Program-made: the position numbers and the translations under genes
NCBI RefSeq assembly: GCF_040801785.1
Contig: NZ_CP161805.1
Coordinates: forward strand, 1,736,001-1,800,000
Length of the DNA: 64,000 nt
Reading direction: 5' to 3'
Origin: Sulfitobacter sp. LCG007
Lineage (GTDB): Bacteria; Pseudomonadota; Alphaproteobacteria; Rhodobacterales; Rhodobacteraceae
The notes under the pieces: generated by a model
Databases searched by the model: none
What the model saw: only the letters and a program-made list of their open reading frames with translations
Told to the model about the DNA's origin: nothing
In this document: piece by piece, positions 27,379-35,702 of the stretch
Layout of the letters: each line of letters begins with the position of its first letter
How positions within the stretch are numbered: position 1 is the first letter of the stretch

Positions 27379-28410
27379 TCAGGCCTCGAGAATGCGCCGG
27401 GCGACAGCCGACAAGGTCGCCTCGCCCAGATCGGAAAGCTCGACCGTTTCGACGGATCGTGACTGCGACATCCGGGTATAGCGGGGGTCGTAGTGCATCG
27501 TGATCAGCTCGGCCGCGAGATCGCCGAACGCTCTGGCGGCAGCCAGCGCGCGCCAGGATCCTACCTGTTCGTGCCCATGGTAGGGCACGAGCTTGCCCAG
27601 CACCGCATCGAGCCTGCCGGCATCCTCGATCATGTCGGGATAGGCCTCGATCAGATGCGCGGCACGGGCTGTCACCGGCGCGGAGATCCGGATGCGCCGG
27701 GCCGCGATCATGGCCTGCCACAACATCTTCGGGATGATGCGATCACCGATCTTGCTGCTTTCCGCCTCGACGAAGACCGGCCGGCCGGGGTCGAGGCGGC
27801 GCAACCTGTCCGCAAGCCGGCTTTCGAACATCTTCTGGCTTGGCTGACTGTCGCCAGTCGGCCCGAAGAGCGAGCCGCGATGCTCGGCCAGCGCCTCGAG
27901 GTCCACCATCTGTCCGCCCTGTCGCGCCAGATGCTGCAGGAGGCGGGTTTTCGCGGTGCCGGTTCCGCCATCTATCACGACGACCTCCGGGGCCAGGGGT
28001 GTGTCGTAGAGAAAGCCGGCGACGCAACGGCGGTAGGACTTGTAACCGCCCTCGACGGTATCGGCACGCCAGCCGATCTGCTTCAGGATCGTCGTGAAGG
28101 ATCCCGACCGCTGCCCGCCGCGCCAGCAATAGACCAGCGGACGCCAGCCGCCGTCGCGATCCCTGAGAGGGCCCTCGATATGCTCGGCTGCATTGCGCGC
28201 AACCATCGCGGCACCCATCTTGCGGGCCAGAAACCGGTCCTGCCTGACGTAGACCGTCCCGACCTGCGCCCTTTGCACATCGGAGAGCGCCGGCAGGTTG
28301 ATCGCGCCCGGCACATGATCCTCGGCGTATTCCGAAGGCGAGCGCACGTCGATGATCTGGTCAAAGGGAAGGCGGTCCAGATCCGCGAGCGTGCTCAGGA
28401 TCTGGACCAT
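27379..28410 (-). CDS. mnmH: tRNA 2-selenouridine synthase
   Basis: 343 aa. The N-terminal rhodanese domain has the active Cys in VYCWRGGQRSGS. The C-terminal P-loop domain has Walker A GGTGTAKTRLLQHLA. The enzyme uses geranyl and selenophosphate to convert 2-thiouridine at the wobble position to 2-selenouridine. Its stop faces the selD stop, 12 bp away, and it lies 4 nt downstream of the ThDP enzyme gene. No selA, selB or selC is in the window, so selenium here may serve only tRNA modification. Confidence 0.95.
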   Translation of the reverse strand: MVQILSTLADLDRLPFDQIIDVRSPSEYAEDHVPGAINLPALSDVQRAQVGTVYVRQDRFLARKMGAAMVARNAAEHIEGPLRDRDGGWRPLVYCWRGGQRSGSFTTILKQIGWRADTVEGGYKSYRRCVAGFLYDTPLAPEVVVIDGGTGTAKTRLLQHLARQGGQMVDLEALAEHRGSLFGPTGDSQPSQKMFESRLADRLRRLDPGRPVFVEAESSKIGDRIIPKMLWQAMIAARRIRISAPVTARAAHLIEAYPDMIEDAGRLDAVLGKLVPYHGHEQVGSWRALAAARAFGDLAAELITMHYDPRYTRMSQSRSVETVELSDLGEATLSAVARRILEA

Positions 28411-28414
28411 CGCG

Positions 28415-30082
28415 TCAGCCGGCCTTGCTGCGCGCCAGCGCCTGTTCGCGCATCTGCGAAAGCGTCACGCGCGGGGTCAGCGCCTCGGCCGAGATGGCGA
28501 GGTCGAGCACGGCGCCGGTGCCCGAGGACAGCGCGCGCTCGAAGGCGGCGGCGAAGTCCCCGGTTGTCTCGACGCGTTCGCCGTGAAACCCGTAGGACCG
28601 GGCAAGGGCGGCGAAGTCGGGGTTGCCGGACATGGTGGTTCCGGATACGCGCGCCGGAAAGTTGCGCTCCTGATGCGCGCGGATGGTGCCGTATATGCCG
28701 TTGTTGAGCACCAGAACGATCGGTTGCGCCCCGGCCTGCGCGGCGGTGGCAAGTTCCTGGCAGTTCATCTGGAAGTCGCCGTCCCCGGCGAAACAGACCA
28801 CGCATCGCTCGGGATAGGCGACTTTCGCGGCGATGGCCGCGGGCAGACCGTAGCCCATGGCGCCCGACTGCGGCGCGAGCAGGCGTGCCTTCGGCCCGAA
28901 GCGGAAGAACTTGTTCGGCCAGACGGTGAAATTGCCCGCCCCGTTGGTCAGGATCGCGTCCTCGGGCAGGCGCGCGCGCAGGTCGGCCATGACGGCGACC
29001 ATGTCGACGGGCGAGGGTTGGGAGGGCGCGTCGAAACTCGCCTCGAACTCGGCGCGGCCCTCCTCGCACCACGCCTGCCAGCCGCCCGACACCGGACGAA
29101 GCGCCGCGGCGAAAGCGTTGGGACCGGCCTGCATCCCAAGCGTCGGGCGGTAGATCTTGCCGATCTCGCCGTCCGAGGCATGTACGTGAACCAGTTTCTG
29201 CTTCGGCTCGGGAACCTCAAGCAGCGTGTATCCGTCGGTTGTCATCTCGCCGAAGCGCACGTTCACGGCGATGATCAGATCCGCTTGCGTCAGAAGCCTG
29301 CGCGCATGCGCGGGCATCCCGACACCTGCCTCGCCGCAGAAGACCGGCGAGAAATTGTCGAACCGGTCCTGATAGCGGAAGGCGGCCAATACGGGGACTT
29401 CGGAGGTTTCGGCAAAGGCCTGCAGACTTTCGCGTCCACTTTCGCTCCAGTTGCAGCCGCCGATCAGCATCAGCGGACGCTGTGCGGTCTCGAGAAGATG
29501 CGTCAGACGCGTCATCGCCTCCGGCGCCGGGGCCGGCTCGAAGATCTCGGCGGGGCCGGAGAGCGGCTTTGTATCCGTCCTGGCGCTCAGCATGTCTTCG
29601 GGCAGGGCGACGACGACCGGCCCCGGGCGTCCGGCAAGGGCCGTCTTCCAGGCCCGCCCGACGATCTCGGGCAGGCGGGTCACATCGTCGATCTCGACCG
29701 CCCATTTCGCCATGCTGCCGAAGACGGCGCGATAATCGATTTCCTGGAAAGCCTCGCGGCCTTTCATGTCGGTGCCGACCTGACCCACGAAGACGATCAT
29801 CGGCGCGGAATCCTGCATCGCGGTATGAATGCCGATCGAGGCGTTGGTCGCTCCGGGACCTCTTGTCACGAAACAGATCCCCGGCGCGCCGGTCAGCTTG
29901 CCCCAGGCGGCGGCCATGAAGGCGGCGCCGCCCTCGTTGCGGCACATGACGAAATCGAGCTTGCCCCGGCAGTCATGCAGCGCGTCCAGCACCGCGAGAT
30001 AGCTTTCGCCCGGGACCCCGAACCCCTTTTCGGCGCCGAGTGCCATCAGGCAGTCGACAAGAAGCTGTCCACCATTGCGCAT
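28415..30082 (-). CDS. Thiamine-diphosphate-dependent enzyme, acetolactate synthase-like
   Basis: 555 aa with three domains: PYR (catalytic Glu in CRNEGGAAFMAAAWGKLTG), a central transhydrogenase-like domain and PP (GDGDFQMNCQELATAAQ...LNNGIYGTIR, ThDP/Mg binding). The family includes acetolactate synthase, oxalyl-CoA decarboxylase and sulfoacetaldehyde acetyltransferase, and I cannot choose one. The ATG at 30082 opens the PYR domain; its RBS (AGAGGG) is about 11 nt away. mnmH follows after 4 nt, a pairing with no obvious metabolic reason. Confidence 0.82.
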   Translation of the reverse strand: MRNGGQLLVDCLMALGAEKGFGVPGESYLAVLDALHDCRGKLDFVMCRNEGGAAFMAAAWGKLTGAPGICFVTRGPGATNASIGIHTAMQDSAPMIVFVGQVGTDMKGREAFQEIDYRAVFGSMAKWAVEIDDVTRLPEIVGRAWKTALAGRPGPVVVALPEDMLSARTDTKPLSGPAEIFEPAPAPEAMTRLTHLLETAQRPLMLIGGCNWSESGRESLQAFAETSEVPVLAAFRYQDRFDNFSPVFCGEAGVGMPAHARRLLTQADLIIAVNVRFGEMTTDGYTLLEVPEPKQKLVHVHASDGEIGKIYRPTLGMQAGPNAFAAALRPVSGGWQAWCEEGRAEFEASFDAPSQPSPVDMVAVMADLRARLPEDAILTNGAGNFTVWPNKFFRFGPKARLLAPQSGAMGYGLPAAIAAKVAYPERCVVCFAGDGDFQMNCQELATAAQAGAQPIVLVLNNGIYGTIRAHQERNFPARVSGTTMSGNPDFAALARSYGFHGERVETTGDFAAAFERALSSGTGAVLDLAISAEALTPRVTLSQMREQALARSKAG

Positions 30083-30283
30083 TGCTGTCAGATCCCTCTT
30101 GCTCCGGATTTCTTGTGACGCGGCGGAGATGGGGTTGCAAGGGGGGGACCTCCCCTGCAACTGCGGACACATATCATGGCGGTTGTGTGGTTTGCATTTG
30201 TCAGACGCCATCGCGCGGATAAATAGGCTATAGTGGCGGTGGATCGGAGACCTTGGGCTCGCGATTCGTTTTGGAGTTCGTCG

Positions 30284-31945
30284 GTGGACCAGCGTATCGT
30301 GAACCGGACGTCGGCGTGGCTTTTCGAGCTTCGCCACCTGCTGAGCCACAACCGCCGTCTGTCACTGCGGATCGGGCATCTGATGGTGCTCTTCGGCGGT
30401 CTCCTGATCCTGCCCGCGGTGGCATTTCTCGCCTATGTGCTGTCCGATCTCCAGGAGCAGAGCGTCCGCGCCGCCGAGAGCTACGGGCGCGCGCGCGTGG
30501 ACGAGATCGTGGACCGGCTCGACGCCGAAATCGCGGTCCAGTCGACCATGCTCGCGGTCTTCGCGCGCAGCGGCTGGCTGCAGGAGGGCGCGCTCGAGTC
30601 GCTGCACAGGCGGGCCCGCTCCATCCTGAGCGGGCAGAATCTCAACCTGCTGGTTCTCGACGAGACGGGGATGCAGCTGGTCAACACGCGTGTGGATTAC
30701 GGGACACCTCTTGGCCTGTCCTCGGACGAGGACGCGAGGGCGCTGGCACGGGGCGAGATCAGACCCGAGGTGTCGGGCTTCTTCCACGGCAAGATCGCGA
30801 ACGCCCTGGTCTTCAACGTCACCCGCGTCGTGAACATGCCGGACGGTAGCCGGCGGGTCCTGATACTGGCCAGAAACGTCGATACGTTCAAACCGGCCCT
30901 CGCAGGTGCGGCAGCGGCGGGCTGGACAGTGGAACTGCGCGACCAGAGCGGTCTCGTCGCGCTTCTCGACGGGCCTCTCGCGGACAGACCCGAAAACGAC
31001 ATCCCCTGTATCGCGGAAACGGCGGCAAAGGACGGCGAGGTGGTCCTGCTGCAGCAGCTTCGCTCCGCCGACTGGACCGTCTGCGCCTGGGCCGATACCC
31101 GGAGCCTCGTGGGAGGAGACCATGTGGCGTGGAACTTTCTTGCGGTCGTGCTTGCCTGGTCCTCGGTCGCGCTGATCGCGGCGGTCTTCGTGGGCCGATT
31201 CCTGTCCGGGACCATCCGTCAGACCGCGCAGATGGCCGCGGGGCTGGGTGCCGGCCTGCCTGTGGTCGCCAGCCCCTGCGCCATCCGAGAGGTCGACGGG
31301 ATCAGGACGGCGCTCAAGCGGGCGGCGGACGCCCAGAGCGAGCGCGAGCGGGAACGAACCATCATCCTGGACGAGACGGCGCATCGCGCACGCAACCAGA
31401 TGACCCTCGCGATATCCCTTGTGAACCTGACGGCGAACAGCTCGGACGACGTCGCCGAGATGAAGGACAAGCTGAACCAGCGGCTGACGTCGCTTGGCCG
31501 GGCAATCGACGTGGCAGAGTCCGCGCGGCGGGGTCATCTTACCCTGAAGGACGTGATCGAAAGCCAGCTGCTGCCCTTCGTCGGCGACGACGCGCTGCGC
31601 CTGGGACTGAGCGGGGAAAAGCTGGACGTGGACCGGGCCGCAGGGCAGTCGCTGGCGCTCATCTTCCATGAGCTCTCGACGAATGCGATGAAGCATGGGG
31701 CGTGGTCGGTGGAAGGGGGCAGGGTGGATGTCGATTGGCGCACCATGGCTGGCAATCTCGTTCTTGACTGGGTCGAGTCGGGGCGGTCCGCCGTCGCATC
31801 CGAGCGCAAGGGTTTCGGATCGAGGCTGCTCACGGCGCTGATCGAGACCGCTTTCGGCGGCAGCATCGAGCGGACCTATGCCGCCTCGGGCTATTCCTGC
31901 CGGATCGTCGTTCCGATGGACGCGGTGTCTGCCCGAAATTCCTGA
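30284..31945 (+). CDS. HWE/HisKA_2-type sensor histidine kinase
   Basis: 553 aa with two membrane helices (about residues 30-52 and 287-310) around a periplasmic sensor domain, a HAMP-like linker and a kinase core. The phospho-acceptor region DETAHRARNQMTLAISLVNL has the HRxxN pattern. The N-box is LIFHELSTNAMKHGAWS and the G-box KGFGSRLL, as in HWE-family kinases. I prefer GTG 30284 (GGAG 7 nt upstream) over GTG 30233, which has no RBS. No response regulator is adjacent. Such kinases often act with PhyR-type general-stress regulators, an inference here. Confidence 0.82.
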   Translation: MDQRIVNRTSAWLFELRHLLSHNRRLSLRIGHLMVLFGGLLILPAVAFLAYVLSDLQEQSVRAAESYGRARVDEIVDRLDAEIAVQSTMLAVFARSGWLQEGALESLHRRARSILSGQNLNLLVLDETGMQLVNTRVDYGTPLGLSSDEDARALARGEIRPEVSGFFHGKIANALVFNVTRVVNMPDGSRRVLILARNVDTFKPALAGAAAAGWTVELRDQSGLVALLDGPLADRPENDIPCIAETAAKDGEVVLLQQLRSADWTVCAWADTRSLVGGDHVAWNFLAVVLAWSSVALIAAVFVGRFLSGTIRQTAQMAAGLGAGLPVVASPCAIREVDGIRTALKRAADAQSERERERTIILDETAHRARNQMTLAISLVNLTANSSDDVAEMKDKLNQRLTSLGRAIDVAESARRGHLTLKDVIESQLLPFVGDDALRLGLSGEKLDVDRAAGQSLALIFHELSTNAMKHGAWSVEGGRVDVDWRTMAGNLVLDWVESGRSAVASERKGFGSRLLTALIETAFGGSIERTYAASGYSCRIVVPMDAVSARNS

Positions 31946-32107
31946 CCTGCCAACGGATGGTTCCTTCACGCCCGGTAGGGGTCCGCCCCAAAGCAGGGAC
32001 CGCTCTGGAAAGAGTAGTAGGCCCGCCGTCTTGCCGCGGTGGATTGTGTGGTCGCGGGCCTGCTGACTGGTTTGTCGGGTACAGCCGATATCCGGTGGAT
32101 GGCGCGC

Positions 32108-33160
32108 CTAGCTCCTTACCGCCTTGCCGTCTGCGTCAAAGAAGTGCATCCGCTCTTGTTCGGCCAGCAACCCGATGCGGTCTCCGGGGCGAAGCGTCGT
32201 GTTGCCGTCTGTCCGGACAGTGAGCTTGCCGAGCTCTCCGCAGTCGACGATCAGGAAGGTGTCGGCGCCGAGATATTCGAGAACGTCCACGACACCGTCG
32301 ACGAACCCGTGTCCCGGTTCGCCGATGCGGATGTCCTCGGGACGAATTCCAAGCTTTAGCGCCGGACGCGTTCCTTCGTACGCACCGCCGCGTCCCCCCG
32401 TGACCGAGAACGCTCCATTGTCGGTGGTGCAATCGAAGACGTTCATCTTCGGAGAGCCGATGAACTGGGCCACGAAGAGGTTCGCGGGCCTCTCGTAGAG
32501 TTCGCGCGGCGGACCGACCTGGGCGATATGGCCGTATTCGAGCACCACGATCCGGTCAGCAAGAGTCATCGCCTCGACCTGGTCATGGGTGACATAGATC
32601 ATCGTCCGACTGAGATTCTGGTGCAGCTTCGCGATCTCGTAGCGCATCTCGACCCGCAGGGCGGCATCGAGATTCGAGAGCGGCTCGTCGAAGAGGAACG
32701 CGGTCGGATCGCGCACGATCGAGCGACCGATGGCGACCCGCTGGCGTTGACCCCCGGACAGCGCCTTGGGCCGGCGGTCGAGGAACGGCTCGAGCTTGAG
32801 CACCTTCGCCGCCGCGTCGACCTTCGCGTCTATCTCGGATCTGGGCGCGCCTGCGGTCTTCAGGGAGAAGCCCATGTTGTCGCGCACCGACATGTGCGGG
32901 TAGAGCGCATAGGACTGGAACACCATCGTGAGGCCGCGCCGCGACGGCGGTTCGGCCGACTTGTCCTCTCCATCGATCAGCAGGGCGCCCCGGCTGATCT
33001 CCTCGAGCCCGCCGATCATCCGCAGCAGCGTGGATTTGCCACAGCCCGACGGGCCGACGAAGACGATGAATTCCCCCTCGCGGATCTCGAGATCTATGCC
33101 CTTGATGACCTGGAGATCACCGAACCACTTCTCGACTGCCTTCAGCGTGATCGCACCCAT
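32108..33160 (-). CDS. Sugar ABC transporter ATP-binding protein (MalK/UgpC type)
   Basis: 350 aa. Walker A GPSGCGKSTL, signature LSGGQRQRVAIGRSIV, Walker B FLFDEPLSNLD and switch His in YVTHDQVEAM are all present. A C-terminal TOBE-type regulatory domain follows from about residue 240. The start at 33160 follows GAGGAGCC and overlaps the hydrolase stop (TGATG). It is the last gene of the six-gene operon and energises the two permeases upstream. Confidence 0.95.
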   Translation of the reverse strand: MGAITLKAVEKWFGDLQVIKGIDLEIREGEFIVFVGPSGCGKSTLLRMIGGLEEISRGALLIDGEDKSAEPPSRRGLTMVFQSYALYPHMSVRDNMGFSLKTAGAPRSEIDAKVDAAAKVLKLEPFLDRRPKALSGGQRQRVAIGRSIVRDPTAFLFDEPLSNLDAALRVEMRYEIAKLHQNLSRTMIYVTHDQVEAMTLADRIVVLEYGHIAQVGPPRELYERPANLFVAQFIGSPKMNVFDCTTDNGAFSVTGGRGGAYEGTRPALKLGIRPEDIRIGEPGHGFVDGVVDVLEYLGADTFLIVDCGELGKLTVRTDGNTTLRPGDRIGLLAEQERMHFFDADGKAVRS

Positions 33161-34434
33161 CACAGGCTCCTCGCGTTCGGCGATGCCCAGGCAAGCCAGA
33201 CGGCGGCCGTCCAGGTAAAGGTTCCACCGCCCGCCGGCTCGCCGGTCAGCGGATTGAAATACTCGGCGAACCCCTGTCGCTCGATCAGCTCCGCCGTCAG
33301 CTTGCGCAGACGCTCGGCCTGGGCGGTATGGTCCATGTCGCGCAGACCGATGGCGATCAGGGTGTTCAGAACCGCCCAGGTGGGACCGCGCCAATAGCGC
33401 CGCGCATCGAAGTCCGCCGCGCCGACCGCGTGGCTGGGCACCGGATAGCGGCAGCTTTCGAAACAGGCCTCGAGCGCCTGCGTCATGTCGGCGTCCTCGA
33501 TCCCCGCATACCAGTTGAGAAACGACGCCGACGAGGTCGTGCCGGTATGCGCATCCGTCCGCAGGTTGATGGCGTCGAAGATGCCCGTCGCGGGGTTCTT
33601 CAGCCGCGCCGCGCCGGCAACCAGCCGTTCGGTCCATCCGTCTATCTCGCCCTGATCCTCGCCCAGTGCGCCGGCCATGTGGGCAAGATCGCGGCAGGCG
33701 CGCAGCAGGATGAATGTCATGGTGGGATCGGCCACCCGGAAGGGGGCGTCCCTGGCCATCTCGGCATCGTCCCAGCCCAGCCTGCGGCCGCGCTGGACCA
33801 GCCAGATGTAGCGGTCGTAGTCCTGCTTGGTCGGCCGCATCGCCGGGTCCACATGGGACGTGTCGCGCCGCGTGTATTCTCCCACGCCTTCCGGATCGAT
33901 CATGGCCATGGCGCTGTCCCAGTCGGGGCAGTTGTCGCGCCCCGACTCCCAGGGATGCGTGATGAAGATGGCCCCGTCATCGCAGCGCCAGTCCATGAAC
34001 CAGCGGTGCCATGCAGTGAGCTTCGGGAGCAGCGCTCTCAGACGGTCTTCGCCGGCGTCGCGGTCCTTCTCCCAGATCGCGCGGATGAAGGTCGCGGCGA
34101 CGGGCGGCTGGGTGATGCCGGAGGAGGGAACCGGCCCCTTGCCCTCGGTGCCCCAGACCTCGGGACCCGGGAAATAGCCCGGATCGGATCTGCGGAAGAG
34201 GATGTGGGGCACCATCCCCGACGGCCACTGGCCCGAGAACAGCGTCTCGACTTCCTGCCAGGCGCGGTCGATGTCGAAGGTCGAGAACCCCCAGGCGGCG
34301 AAGGCGGAATCCCAGTTCCACTGGTAGGGGTAGAGCCCGGCGGTCGGCAGCGTGTAGCCTCCGCGATCGTTCTCCCTGAGGATCTCGCGCGCGCGTCCGT
34401 CCACCGTATCGGCGTCGATTGTCATAGCTGTCAT
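33160..34434 (-). CDS. GH63-like glycoside hydrolase (mannosyl/glucosylglycerate hydrolase type)
   Basis: 424 aa, (alpha/alpha)6-barrel type. Motifs: YQWNWDSAFAAWGF, SSGITQPPVAATFI, ITHPWESGRDNCPDWDSAMA and YWRGPTWAVLNTLIAIGL, which match the MGH1-like branch of GH63. There is no signal peptide, so it acts in the cytoplasm on the imported sugar. It overlaps both neighbours (ATGA and TGATG). The substrate may be a compatible solute such as glucosylglycerate, mannosylglycerate or glucosylglycerol. A second ATG at 34425 is better spaced from AAGG. Confidence 0.8.
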   Translation of the reverse strand: MTAMTIDADTVDGRAREILRENDRGGYTLPTAGLYPYQWNWDSAFAAWGFSTFDIDRAWQEVETLFSGQWPSGMVPHILFRRSDPGYFPGPEVWGTEGKGPVPSSGITQPPVAATFIRAIWEKDRDAGEDRLRALLPKLTAWHRWFMDWRCDDGAIFITHPWESGRDNCPDWDSAMAMIDPEGVGEYTRRDTSHVDPAMRPTKQDYDRYIWLVQRGRRLGWDDAEMARDAPFRVADPTMTFILLRACRDLAHMAGALGEDQGEIDGWTERLVAGAARLKNPATGIFDAINLRTDAHTGTTSSASFLNWYAGIEDADMTQALEACFESCRYPVPSHAVGAADFDARRYWRGPTWAVLNTLIAIGLRDMDHTAQAERLRKLTAELIERQGFAEYFNPLTGEPAGGGTFTWTAAVWLAWASPNARSL

Positions 34435-35702
34435 CCTTTGACACTCCCGGCGGTCAGGCCCTTGGTCATGAAACGTTCGAGCCCGAGAAACAGGACCATG
34501 ACCGGAACGGTCGCGATCACGGCCCCGGCCATCAGGTGCTGGCGCGGTATCTCGGACGAGTTGAGTGAGGCGATCCCCCGCGTCAGCGTGAACTTCGAGG
34601 GGTCATCGAGCAGCATGAAGGCCAGGAGGAATTCGTTCCAGGCGATCATGAAGACATATAGCGAAACGCTGGCAAGCGCGGGCAGGGACAGCGGCAGGGT
34701 GATCTTCCAGATCACGGCCAGCCGGGACAGCCCGTCCATCAGACCCGCTTCCTCGATCTCGGCGGGCAGGCCGCGGAAATAGCCCTGCAGCATGTAGAGC
34801 GCGACGGGAATCGTGGTGACGGGATAGATCATCACGATGCCGAAGATGGTGTTGCGCAGTCCCGTCATCGAGAAGGCGATATAGATCGGCAGCGCGAGGA
34901 CGATCATCGGCACCATGTAGATCAGCAGGATCGACCGCGAGAACATCGCCCGTCCGCGAAACCTGAGCCGCGCGACGGCATAGGCGCCGGGCACGCTGAA
35001 GGCCAGCGTCAGCAGGACGGTCAGGACCGAGATGTAGAAGGATGTCCAGAGATAGCTGCCGAAACCGAAGTTGGTGAAGAGCTCGGAATAGCTTCGGAAG
35101 AGGTCCCAGCCCTGGCTGAGGTCGATCGAGAAATCGAGCGGGTTCTGGATCAGCTCGGACTGGTTCTTGAGGCTCGTCATCACCATCACGTAGAAGGGGA
35201 TTGCGACGATGGCGCTGAAGAAGACATAGCCGAAGCCGGTCAGGAAGCGGATGACCGCATCCTCGAACTCGTGCCGGGTGGAGTGGCCGAAGGGCAGGGG
35301 CCTCAGCATGATCCAGAGCGGCCACACGGTCGCGGCGGCAAGGCCCACTGCGGCAAGGGCACGATGCACCGCCGTCGCGTCCGCGCCCACCCGCAGCGGC
35401 CCGACCGGCAGCGACGAGATCAGCGCGAGCGCCAGTGCCACGACCACGGCCATCGCCCGTCCGGGTTGCCAGACCAGCGCGGCGCCGGCAACGGCGCCCC
35501 ACAGAAGTGCGCGCCAGATCGAGACGGCGAAGGGCATGCCGCTGGCGAAAGATGCCGTCACCGCCACGGTTACGGCTGCGGTCAGAAGCCAGAGCGCGCC
35601 GAGAAGCGGTCCGCAGACGAGGCCATGGTGAAACGGCGCGAAGAAGCCCGCGCTGCGTCCCTCGACGCGTGCGCCGCGCCGCGCCGCGATGGGCCGGGTC
35701 AT
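34431..35702 (-). CDS. Sugar ABC permease (MalG type) with membrane N-terminal extension
   Basis: 423 aa. The standard MalG core (about residues 150-423) has six helices and the EAA loop EEAGLMDGLSRLAVIWKITLP that docks the ATPase. Residues 1-150 form an extra block with about four helices (ALWLLTAAVTVAVTASFASG, ALLWGAVAGAALVW, AVVVALALALISSLPVG, LAAVGLAAATVWPLWIML), not found in ordinary MalG proteins of about 280-300 aa. It overlaps the MalF-type gene by ATGA. The extension's role is unknown. Confidence 0.9.
   Translation of the reverse strand: MTRPIAARRGARVEGRSAGFFAPFHHGLVCGPLLGALWLLTAAVTVAVTASFASGMPFAVSIWRALLWGAVAGAALVWQPGRAMAVVVALALALISSLPVGPLRVGADATAVHRALAAVGLAAATVWPLWIMLRPLPFGHSTRHEFEDAVIRFLTGFGYVFFSAIVAIPFYVMVMTSLKNQSELIQNPLDFSIDLSQGWDLFRSYSELFTNFGFGSYLWTSFYISVLTVLLTLAFSVPGAYAVARLRFRGRAMFSRSILLIYMVPMIVLALPIYIAFSMTGLRNTIFGIVMIYPVTTIPVALYMLQGYFRGLPAEIEEAGLMDGLSRLAVIWKITLPLSLPALASVSLYVFMIAWNEFLLAFMLLDDPSKFTLTRGIASLNSSEIPRQHLMAGAVIATVPVMVLFLGLERFMTKGLTAGSVKG

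Noticed and set aside
24998-27721. A 907-codon open frame antisense to fahA and selD
   Set aside because: It mirrors a firmly identified coding sequence on the other strand. High GC content produces long stop-free antisense frames. No recognisable domain and no good RBS.
32528-33397. A 289-codon plus-strand frame opposite the ABC ATPase
   Set aside because: Antisense to an ATPase with all its motifs; no independent support.
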